A stretch of DNA of 46,378 nt from DATHTC01 sp050262775 (GTDB lineage Bacteria > Actinomycetota > Thermoleophilia > Gaiellales > Gaiellaceae): assembly GCA_050262775.1 (NCBI GenBank), contig JBLNEO010000167.1, positions 1-46,378 of the forward strand. Direction: 5' to 3'. Below, one piece after another: positions 40,428-46,378 of the stretch. Under the pieces are notes generated by a model, which was given only the letters and a program-made list of their open reading frames with translations, was not told the origin of the DNA and ran no database searches. Position 1 is the first letter of the stretch, and every line of letters starts with the position of its first letter. Position numbers and translations under genes: made by a program.

Positions 40428-41200
40428 GCCGCGCGCTCCCGGCGGAAGACGAGGTCGGTCGACCCCATCGTCACGCGGTCGCCGTCCTCGAGCTTCGACC
40501 GCTTGAGCCGGCGCCCGTTGACCTCGATCCCGTTCGTGGAGTCGAGATCGACGATCCAGTACGACGCGCCCTCCTGCCGCAGCTCTGCGTGGCGCCGCGA
40601 GACGTTGGCGTCCTCGAGCTGGATGTCGCACTCGCGCGAGCGCCCGATGAGCACGCGCCGCTTGTCGAGGTCGCGCCGCTGCCCGTTCCACTGGAGGCTG
40701 ACCCGCTCCTGCTCGACGCCCAGCTCCGCGGCCGACACCGCCTGCGTCGCCTGGGCCGCCTGCTTCGGCTTGTAGATCATCGTGTGGCCCGGCGCCGCCT
40801 CGCCGGCGGGCTCGTCGCGCCGGGGGGTCCGGCGCTCCGGCTGCACCATCCTCGTCGCGATGCCGAACTCGCCGACGTCGAGGTCGTCGTCGCTGTGGAA
40901 CACGACCGTCGGCGACGAGAGCAGCGCGTACCCCTCGCGCCGCGCGTGCTCGGAGAGGTATCCCTGGAGCTCGTCGACGAGCGACGCCTCGTAGTCGCTG
41001 AACTGCTCGCGGTCCTCGGGCGAGAGGTAGACCGAGTACTCGTTCGGGACGTACACGCGCGAGACGGAGACGTTCTTGTGGTCGTCCATCTCCTTCTGGA
41101 GCTTCCGCGCCAGCTCCACGGGTTGCACGTGCGTGCGGAAGGCGCGTCCGAAGACGCCCTCGAAGAGCGACTCGAGCTTCTGTTCGATCGTTCGGAGCAT
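40424..41200 (-). CDS. fhaA: FhaA, DUF3662-FHA protein
   Basis: 258 residues. The N-terminal DUF3662 domain (LRTIEQKLESLFEGVFGRAF ... VQPVELARKLQKEMDDHK) is joined through a Lys/Gln/Ala linker to a C-terminal FHA domain (VLIGRSRECDIQL, VSRRHAEL, STNGIEVNGRRL). FhaA binds phosphorylated MviN/MurJ-type proteins in mycobacteria. The ATG is 31 bases after the stop of the kinase gene upstream. Confidence 0.96.
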   Translation of the reverse strand: MLRTIEQKLESLFEGVFGRAFRTHVQPVELARKLQKEMDDHKNVSVSRVYVPNEYSVYLSPEDREQFSDYEASLVDELQGYLSEHARREGYALLSSPTVVFHSDDDLDVGEFGIATRMVQPERRTPRRDEPAGEAAPGHTMIYKPKQAAQATQAVSAAELGVEQERVSLQWNGQRRDLDKRRVLIGRSRECDIQLEDANVSRRHAELRQEGASYWIVDLDSTNGIEVNGRRLKRSKLEDGDRVTMGSTDLVFRRERAA

Positions 41201-41231
41201 GGGCGGCGGGGTGTTTCCCCGGCCGTCGATT

Positions 41232-42857
41232 CTAAGTCGCGCGGCGCACGACGCAGGCGGCCCACGTGGCCCAGGCAGCGACGACCACCGGCGCCGCGGC
41301 GGACGCCGGCGCGGCGAGGAGCGTCCCGGCGAGGAGGACGGCGGCCACCGCCGTCACCTGCCAGCGCGTGCGGGCGAAGGGAAGCGCCGCGGCGACGGCC
41401 GCGAGGACGAGCCCGGCGAGCAGGAGGTCGGGGTAGGCGCGGGCGGCGTCGACGAGCGCCGTGCCGACCGCGCCGGCGTCGTCGCTGCCGGCGATCCCGA
41501 GCCCGAGCGGCGGGGCGCCGGCGCCGAGCGGCAGCGCCTCCCGGGCGTACCCGGCCGCGAGCGCGGCGAGCACGACGGCGGCTGCGGCTGCGAGGGCACG
41601 GCGGAGCGGCGAGCGGATCGGCATGGCCGCGAGCGGGAGGAGCCCCAGCAGCCCGAGCGCGCCGAGCACCGGCCCGAGGGCGGGCAGCAGCGCCCAGCGC
41701 GGCTCGCGCGCGAACACGGCCAGCCACGCGGCGGCGGCGACCGCGTACGCGAGCGCGAGGCCGAGCGAGAGGTTCCCGAGCGGCAGCACCGGCAGCGCCA
41801 GCGCGACCGCGAGCCCGGCGCGCGGCGCGCCCAGGGACAGCAGCCCGGCGAGCGCGCCGAGCGCGGGCGCCCACCCGACGGGGTACAACGGCAGCGCCGA
41901 CGCGGCGGCCGCCGCCGCGACGCCGGCCAGCCCCGCCGGCAGCAGGCGGTCGCGCACACCGGCCGGAACCGCCAGGCTCAGGCCCGGAGGCGCGGTCACG
42001 CGCCCGACCCTCCGGGCCCGCCTCGCCGGGCGCGTGCGCCGCAGCGCCGCGGCGAACGCCTCCGCGGGCGGGCGGCGCCTCGGGTCGACGGCGAGCGCGG
42101 CGTCGACGGCGGCGGCGAGCGGCTTCGGCAGGTCGGGCCGGATGCTCCGAAGCGGCGGCGCGCCCTGCTCGATCGCCCGCGCGCTGTCGATCGCCGAGCC
42201 CTTCCAGAACGGGTGCGCACCGGCGAGCGCCTCCCAGAGCATGACGCCCACGGCCCACACGTCCGCGGCGGGCGTCGCCGTCGCGCCGCCGAGCCGCTCG
42301 GGGGAGATGTACGCGAGCGTGCCGGGGACGTCGCCGACGTTCGTCAGCGTCTCCGCGGCGTCGAACTGCGCGAGGCCGAAGTCGAGGATCTTCACGTCGA
42401 CCCCGGCACCGTCGCGCAGGAGCACGTTGGCCGGCTTCACGTCCCGGTGGACGATGCCGCGCGCGTGTGCGTGCGCGAGCCCGTCGAGGAGCTGCGCGGC
42501 GGTCTCGATCGCGCCGCCGTCGCCGAGGTCGCCGGCGCGCATCGCCTCGCGAACGGTGCGGCCCGGGATGTACTCGTAGGCGATGTAGACGTGGCGGTCG
42601 TCGCGGCCGACGCCGTAGCAGCGGAGGCACCGCTCGTGGCGCAGCCGTGCCGCCGCGACGGCCTCGCGCTCGGCCCGCGCGCCCGCCGTTCCCTCGCGCG
42701 CGACGATCTTGAGCGCGACGTCGAGGCCGGACGCCTCGTCGCGCGCGAGCCACACCGAACCCGACGCCCCCGTCCCGAGCGGACGGACGGGACGGTACCG
42801 TCCGACGACGAGCGCGTCGCGCGCACGAGGGTCGGCTGTTGCGGCGGCCTGGGGCAT
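41232..42857 (-). CDS. Ser/Thr kinase with polytopic membrane domain
   Basis: 541 residues from ATG 42857 (AAAGGGGG just upstream on the minus strand). The kinase domain fills about 15-280: GTGASGSVWLARD, VALKIVAR, HRDVKPANVLL, LDFGLAQFD and YISPERLGG. Instead of one helix and a sensor, the C-terminal ~240 residues are Ala/Leu/Gly-rich and form roughly eight membrane helices with little extracellular sequence. It takes the head position of the fha-pstP-rodA-pbpA-pknB operon, where mycobacteria have none; pknA, normally between pbpA and pknB, is missing, so it may be the functional replacement (inference). Confidence 0.93.
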   Translation of the reverse strand: MPQAAATADPRARDALVVGRYRPVRPLGTGASGSVWLARDEASGLDVALKIVAREGTAGARAEREAVAAARLRHERCLRCYGVGRDDRHVYIAYEYIPGRTVREAMRAGDLGDGGAIETAAQLLDGLAHAHARGIVHRDVKPANVLLRDGAGVDVKILDFGLAQFDAAETLTNVGDVPGTLAYISPERLGGATATPAADVWAVGVMLWEALAGAHPFWKGSAIDSARAIEQGAPPLRSIRPDLPKPLAAAVDAALAVDPRRRPPAEAFAAALRRTRPARRARRVGRVTAPPGLSLAVPAGVRDRLLPAGLAGVAAAAAASALPLYPVGWAPALGALAGLLSLGAPRAGLAVALALPVLPLGNLSLGLALAYAVAAAAWLAVFAREPRWALLPALGPVLGALGLLGLLPLAAMPIRSPLRRALAAAAAVVLAALAAGYAREALPLGAGAPPLGLGIAGSDDAGAVGTALVDAARAYPDLLLAGLVLAAVAAALPFARTRWQVTAVAAVLLAGTLLAAPASAAAPVVVAAWATWAACVVRRAT

Positions 42858-42910
42858 TCCGGCCCCCTTTGCGACGCTCCGAGCGTTTCCTGCCCCGCCG
42901 ACCGAACCGT

Positions 42911-42916
42911 TAGGGT
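42911..42916 (+). promoter_or_regulatory. -10 element of divergent membrane-protein gene
   Basis: TAGGGT, 21 bases before ATG 42938. Unlike most genes here it leaves a short leader with GAGGG directly before the ATG. The same TA begins TAACGG on the minus strand towards the kinase operon. Confidence 0.4.
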
Positions 42917-42937
42917 GATCCGGCTTTTCCACGAGGG

Positions 42938-44083
42938 ATGAGCGAACGCGACGACATCGAGTTCGATTTCTTCGACGAGCCGCCGACCCAGGAGGCCGCA
43001 CCGCGGCGCCGCGGCGCTGAGCGGCCGCCCGGCCGCCCGCCGCGGGCGCCGATGCGTCCGCCGTCGGGCCTGACGCCGCTCCTGCGCCTCGTCGGGCTCG
43101 TCGCCTTCGCGATCCTCATCGTCGTCCTGCTCGTCTTCTGGGTGCAGAGCTGCCGCAGCGACAGCAAGCACGACGCCTACCGCGACTACATGAACGAGAC
43201 CGGCCAGGTGGCGAAGGACTCGGCGCAGGTCGGGCGACAGCTCAACACGGTGCTCACGACGCCCGGGATCCGGCAGGCGCAGCTCCAGACCCGTCTCGAC
43301 GGCCTCGCACAGCAGCAGGAGCAGGACGTCGCGCGCGCGAGGGAGATCACGCCGCCGGGGCCGCTGCGGGAGCAGCATCGTCAGGCGGTCGCGTCGCTCG
43401 AGGAGCGCGTCGTCGGCCTGCGCCGGCTCGCGGACGCCTTCCAGCAGACGGCGACGGCGAAGACCGACCGGGACGAGGCCGGCGAGCTGCTCGCGACCCA
43501 GATGCGCCGCTTCCTCGCGAGCGACGTGATGTGGGAGGACCTGTTCCGGATTCCGTCCGTTGCGACGCTGCAGCAGGAGGACATCTCGGGCGTGGCGGTG
43601 CCGGAGTCCGTCTTCCTGACGACGCCCGACCTCGCGACGGCACGCGCGATGGCACCGGTCTACGACCGCATCCGCGGCGCGTCGACGGGCGGGACGCCGA
43701 CCGGGACGCACGGCAACGGGATCGTGCAGACGCGGGCGCTGCCGAGCGGGCAGGTGCTGCGCGAGGACGAGGACAACACGGTCGTCGCAACCGCGGATCT
43801 CGCGTTCGAGGTGACGGTCGAGAACTCCGGCGACTCGCAGGAGGTGCGCGTCGTCGTGCGCCTGACGGTCGAGCAGAGCCCGCGTCCGATCGAGAAGCGG
43901 GCCACGATCGACATCATCAACGCGGGCGAGCGGAAGACGGTCGTCTTCCGGAATCTCGGCCAGATCGTCCAGTTCGCGCAGAAGACGAACGTCGTCGTCG
44001 AGGTCGAGCCCGTGCCCGGCGAGAAGAACACCGGCAACAACAAGGCGACCTATCCGGTGATCTTCACGTTGACGCCGCCGTAG
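42938..44083 (+). CDS. single-pass membrane protein of unknown function
   Basis: 381 residues. An acidic start (SERDDIEFDFFDEPP) and an Arg/Pro-rich cytoplasmic stretch precede one helix (LVGLVAFAILIVVLLVFWVQ, about 51-70). The outer part has a helical coiled-coil-like region (residues ~85-200, QAQLQTRLDGLAQQQEQ and EEIVV-like heptads) and a C-terminal beta domain (LAFEVTVENSGDSQEVRVVV ... VVEVEPVPGEKNTGNNKATY) resembling CARDB/DUF11-type adhesion-like folds. It is divergent from the division-kinase operon and shares its intergenic region. No family recognised. Confidence 0.75.
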   Translation: MSERDDIEFDFFDEPPTQEAAPRRRGAERPPGRPPRAPMRPPSGLTPLLRLVGLVAFAILIVVLLVFWVQSCRSDSKHDAYRDYMNETGQVAKDSAQVGRQLNTVLTTPGIRQAQLQTRLDGLAQQQEQDVARAREITPPGPLREQHRQAVASLEERVVGLRRLADAFQQTATAKTDRDEAGELLATQMRRFLASDVMWEDLFRIPSVATLQQEDISGVAVPESVFLTTPDLATARAMAPVYDRIRGASTGGTPTGTHGNGIVQTRALPSGQVLREDEDNTVVATADLAFEVTVENSGDSQEVRVVVRLTVEQSPRPIEKRATIDIINAGERKTVVFRNLGQIVQFAQKTNVVVEVEPVPGEKNTGNNKATYPVIFTLTPP

Positions 44084-44097
44084 CGCGGAGTCGCCTC

Positions 44098-44103
44098 TAC
44101 CCT
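44098..44103 (+). promoter_or_regulatory. -10 element of DUF4446 gene
   Basis: TACCCT ends 7 bases before ATG 44111; no Shine-Dalgarno. Confidence 0.5.
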
Positions 44104-44110
44104 GTCCGCC

Positions 44111-44587
44111 ATGTCTGCGGACGTGGCCGGATGGATCGCGGTCGCCGCCTGCGCGGTTGCGCTCGTCGCGGCGGTGCTCGCGTTCCTCGCGTGGCGCTCG
44201 CTGCGACGCGTGCGCGCCGGTCAGGCGGTCGTGCTCTCGGGCGGCCGGGCCGACCTCGTCGACTTCGCAGTCTCGCTCCAGGGCCGGATCGACGACCTCC
44301 ACAAGGCGGTGGACGAGGTCGCAGCGGGCCTGGCGCGCGTCGACCGGCGCCTCGACGGCGCCCTGGCGCGCACCTCGATCGTCCGCTACGACGCGTACCA
44401 GGGAACCGGTGGCCACCAGTCGGCGTCGCTCGCGCTGCTCGACTCCTCGCGAACGGGCGTCGTTGTGAGCGCGATCCAGGGCCGCGACTACGCGCGCATC
44501 TACGTGAAGGAGCTCGACCGCGGGCGCGCCCCCGTCGCCCTGTCGCCGGAGGAGCAGGAGGCCGTCGAGCGCGCGATGGCGGGGTAG
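44111..44587 (+). CDS. DUF4446 family membrane protein
   Basis: 158 residues. One N-terminal helix (GWIAVAACAVALVAAVLAFL), a coiled-coil segment (LQGRIDDLHKAVDEVAAGLA), then the DUF4446 core: SIVRYDAYQGTGGHQSASLALLDSSRTGVVVSAI and YVKELDRGRAP. The family is widespread in Gram-positive bacteria and uncharacterised. Leaderless start, 7 bases after the -10. Confidence 0.9.
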   Translation: MSADVAGWIAVAACAVALVAAVLAFLAWRSLRRVRAGQAVVLSGGRADLVDFAVSLQGRIDDLHKAVDEVAAGLARVDRRLDGALARTSIVRYDAYQGTGGHQSASLALLDSSRTGVVVSAIQGRDYARIYVKELDRGRAPVALSPEEQEAVERAMAG

Positions 44588-44615
44588 GGCGGCCGGTTCC
44601 GAACGGGACGGCTGC

Positions 44616-44621
44616 TACCGT
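44616..44621 (+). promoter_or_regulatory. -10 element of HNH nuclease gene
   Basis: TACCGT, 10 bases before the TTG start at 44632. Confidence 0.4.
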
Positions 44622-44631
44622 TCGCGCCAGG

Positions 44632-45165
44632 TTGCAGCAGGTCCTCGTTCTGAACGCCAGCTACGAGCCGCTCAACGTCACGACGGTGCGGCGCGCCCAC
44701 GTGCTCGTGTTCAAGGGGAAGGCGGAGGTCGTCGAGGAGCTCGACCGACCACTCCACGCGGCCTCGGACACGTTTCCGTGGCCGCACGTGATCCGCCTCG
44801 TCACCTACGTCCGGGTGCCCCGCTCCGTCCAGCGCAAGATCTCGCGGCGGGCGCTCTTCGCCCGCGACGGGTGGCGGTGCGTGTACTGCGGGACACGAGC
44901 GGGCCGCCTGACCCTCGATCACGTCGTCCCGCGCAGCCGCGGCGGCGAGTCGTCCTGGGAGAACGTCGTCACGAGCTGCGCCGCCTGCAACCACAAGAAG
45001 GGGAACCGTCTGCTCGAGGAGACGCAGATGTCGCTCTCCGTCGTCCCGCGCGCGCCGGCGCCGGTGCTGTTCATCCAGATCGCGGCGCCGAGGATTCCGG
45101 CCGGCTGGCAGCCGTACCTCGCCGGGCACGGGACGAACACCCGCGGCCGGTCCGCCGCGGCCTAG
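44632..45165 (+). CDS. HNH endonuclease
   Basis: 177 residues from TTG 44632. The N-terminal QQVLVLNASYEPLNV ... RRAHVLVFKGKAEV is a conserved extension of this chromosomal HNH family. The nuclease core has CVYCG (Cys83, Cys86), LDHVVPRSRGG (Asp96-His97), Asn111 and CAACNHKKG (Cys116, Cys119, His121), so both zinc and catalytic residues are complete. It is not linked to a phage, intron or restriction gene, so a housekeeping DNA repair role is likelier. TTG is chosen because QVLVLNASYEPL is the usual family start. Confidence 0.9.
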   Translation: MQQVLVLNASYEPLNVTTVRRAHVLVFKGKAEVVEELDRPLHAASDTFPWPHVIRLVTYVRVPRSVQRKISRRALFARDGWRCVYCGTRAGRLTLDHVVPRSRGGESSWENVVTSCAACNHKKGNRLLEETQMSLSVVPRAPAPVLFIQIAAPRIPAGWQPYLAGHGTNTRGRSAAA

Positions 45166-45659
45166 TGCGCTGGCGCTGCAGCGTCTGCGGCCGGGAGCAC
45201 GAGGGCCTGCCGCGCGACTGGGCGTTCGAGCAGCCGCGGTACTGGGACGGCCCGCGCACGCCCGACGACCGGCTGAGCGACGACCTCTGCGTCTGGCGCG
45301 ACGACGACGGCGAGCTCAGCTACTTCATCCGCGGCCTGCTGACGATCCCGGTCGTCGACGACGAGGGCGACCTGCGCTACGGCTTCTGGTCCTCGCTCAG
45401 CAAGGCGTCGTTCGACCGCGTCGTGGAGCTGTGGGACGATCCGCGGCGGACGGAGGAGCCGCCGTACTTCGGCTGGCTCGCGAGCGCGGCGCCGGGCTAC
45501 CCCGACACGCACGGCCTGGCGGTCGACGTCGTCACGGCCGATCTCGAGCTGCGCCCACAGCTCGTCCTCCACGACGCGGACCACCCGCTCGTACGCGAGC
45601 AGCGGGAGGGGATCACGCTCGCGCGGGTGCGCGAGATCGCGGAGGCGAACCTCCACTAG
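45165..45659 (+). CDS. DUF2199 domain protein
   Basis: 164 residues. It opens with a zinc-ribbon-like CSVCGREHEGLP, then RLSDDLCVWRDDDGELSYFIRG and FGFWSSLSK-like and FFGWLASAAPGYPDT-like segments characteristic of DUF2199. The GTG shares one base with the HNH stop (TAGTG), so they are co-translated. Function unknown. The stop shares CTAG (45656-45659) with the convergent rhodanese. Confidence 0.88.
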   Translation: MRWRCSVCGREHEGLPRDWAFEQPRYWDGPRTPDDRLSDDLCVWRDDDGELSYFIRGLLTIPVVDDEGDLRYGFWSSLSKASFDRVVELWDDPRRTEEPPYFGWLASAAPGYPDTHGLAVDVVTADLELRPQLVLHDADHPLVREQREGITLARVREIAEANLH

Positions 45660-46378
45660 CCGGACGCGCGCGGGAGCTCCGGCCGCTGCTCCCACTCGCT
45701 CCACGAGCCCGCGTAGAGGCGGCCGTCACGTCCGGCGAGGGAGAGCCGGTGGAGCACGACACAGGCGGTGACGCCCGAGCCGCAGTAGGCGACGAGGTCG
45801 CCGCCCGGGAGCGCCGGCGGCGGCTCGGACCAGGGGGCGCTGACCGCGCCCGGGATCCGGCCGGGGACGCGGTCGATCGGGTTCGCCTCGCCGCGGAACC
45901 GGGAGGCGACGCGCGTGTCGACGAGGACGAGGCGCGGGTCGTCGAGGCGCGCCGCGAGCTCGTCGAGGGTCGCGGTGTCGTCGTCGCGCGCGCGGGCGAC
46001 GAAGGCGCGGCGCTCGATCCGCTCCCCGCCGCCGCGCAGCGGCCCGCCCCAGGCGTCGAGGCCGCCGACGAGGACGGCGCACGCGTCGTGGCCGAAGTGG
46101 CGGAGCAGCCACCAGAGCCGCTCGGCGCCGGGGGAGCCGTAGGCGATCACGAACGTGCCGGCGTCGACGCCGGCACGACCGGCCGCCGCGGCGAACGCGT
46201 CGGCGGCGGGCGGCGGATGTCGGGCCTCGGGTCCCGGCGGCGCGGGGTGGTCGCGCGCGACGTCGGCGCCGGCTGCGAGCGCGTCGGCGTTCGGCACGAA
46301 GGACGGGAGCGGCGCGGCGACGCGGGCGAGCCGCGGATCGAGCGCCGCCGCCGCCTCGCCGGCGAGCGAGTCGGAGCC
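45656..46378 (-). CDS. thiosulfate/3-mercaptopyruvate sulfurtransferase (rhodanese), partial
   Basis: The frame is open to the window end, so the N-terminus is missing; about 240 residues are visible. Two rhodanese domains: an N-terminal inactive-type domain (FVIAYGSPGAERLWWLLRHFGHD, VGGLDAW) and a C-terminal domain with VDTRVASRFRGE, GRIPGAVSAPW and the active loop CGSGVTA with the persulfide Cys, then YAGSWSEW. The order matches SseA-type enzymes, which move sulfur from thiosulfate or mercaptopyruvate. In the first domain the expected GHIPGA motif is not recognisable. Confidence 0.88.
   Translation of the reverse strand, partial: GSDSLAGEAAAALDPRLARVAAPLPSFVPNADALAAGADVARDHPAPPGPEARHPPPAADAFAAAAGRAGVDAGTFVIAYGSPGAERLWWLLRHFGHDACAVLVGGLDAWGGPLRGGGERIERRAFVARARDDDTATLDELAARLDDPRLVLVDTRVASRFRGEANPIDRVPGRIPGAVSAPWSEPPPALPGGDLVAYCGSGVTACVVLHRLSLAGRDGRLYAGSWSEWEQRPELPRASG

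Noticed and set aside
44632..45165. Homing endonuclease or mobile intron
   Set aside because: The HNH protein has no interrupted host gene, intron or phage gene beside it and is coupled to DUF2199.

Overview
The window is a 46.4 kb chromosomal segment of a very GC-rich actinobacterium. Gene content (actinobacterial fhaA-fhaB-pstP-rodA-pbpA-pknB cluster, DUF4446, GYD-domain protein, SufS-SufU-Rieske unit) and the GC-saturated third codon positions suggest class Thermoleophilia (Solirubrobacterales/Gaiellales-like). That placement is inference from gene content and style, not a measured phylogeny. I see no phage genes, insertion sequences, CRISPR array, rRNA or tRNA. About 46 protein genes are packed tightly; many neighbours overlap by 1-4 bases, and four convergent pairs share a single CTAG as both stop codons.

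Layout. 1-3218: a partial unknown gene, a secreted seven-repeat beta-propeller and an unrecognised Cys/Trp-rich protein. 3280-6631: PAP2 phosphatase, APH-like kinase, a proline-rich protein with an MshEN-like module, and an RBBP9-type hydrolase. 6628-9712 (minus): an operon of an alpha-dioxygenase-like haem enzyme, a metallo-beta-lactamase-fold protein and a MerB (alkylmercury lyase)-like protein. The MerB-like frame is interrupted by one in-frame TGA exactly where the family carries its catalytic cysteine, followed by a SECIS-like hairpin, so it is most likely a selenoprotein. 9815-14154 (minus): CbxX-type AAA ATPase, a YceH/two-VOC operon, and EttA. 14181-17496 (plus): methyltransferase, GYD protein, P-type ATPase. 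17493-20213 (minus): a 906-residue AAA/TPR protein. 20291-22283 (plus): sufS-sufU-Rieske ferredoxin. 22296-25053: PH-like protein, O-methyltransferase, a 313-base gene-poor stretch with an unusual structured element, NAD-dependent epimerase, dCTP deaminase. 25134-32761 (plus): DUF4015 glycosidase-like protein, sorbosone-dehydrogenase-like propeller, GabT-like aminotransferase, secreted M6 metalloprotease, Ser/Thr kinase. 32739-42857 (minus): a nine-gene growth/division signalling operon (kinase, fhaA, fhaB, PP2C, ftsW/rodA, pbpA, pknB with four PASTA domains, ddl, hemerythrin). 42938-45659 (plus): membrane protein, DUF4446, HNH nuclease, DUF2199; then a partial rhodanese (minus).

Transcription. 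Many genes have a TAnnnT -10 hexamer ending about 6-9 bases before the start codon with no Shine-Dalgarno, implying leaderless mRNAs. At two divergent gene pairs the two -10 hexamers share one central TA (AnnnTAnnnT), giving a symmetric bidirectional promoter.

The best candidate for something undescribed is the dioxygenase / metallo-hydrolase / Sec-MerB-like operon at 6628-9712. Second is the short transcribed element at 23279-23510, which carries an extended 16S-tail-complementary Shine-Dalgarno that can be masked by a downstream complement.
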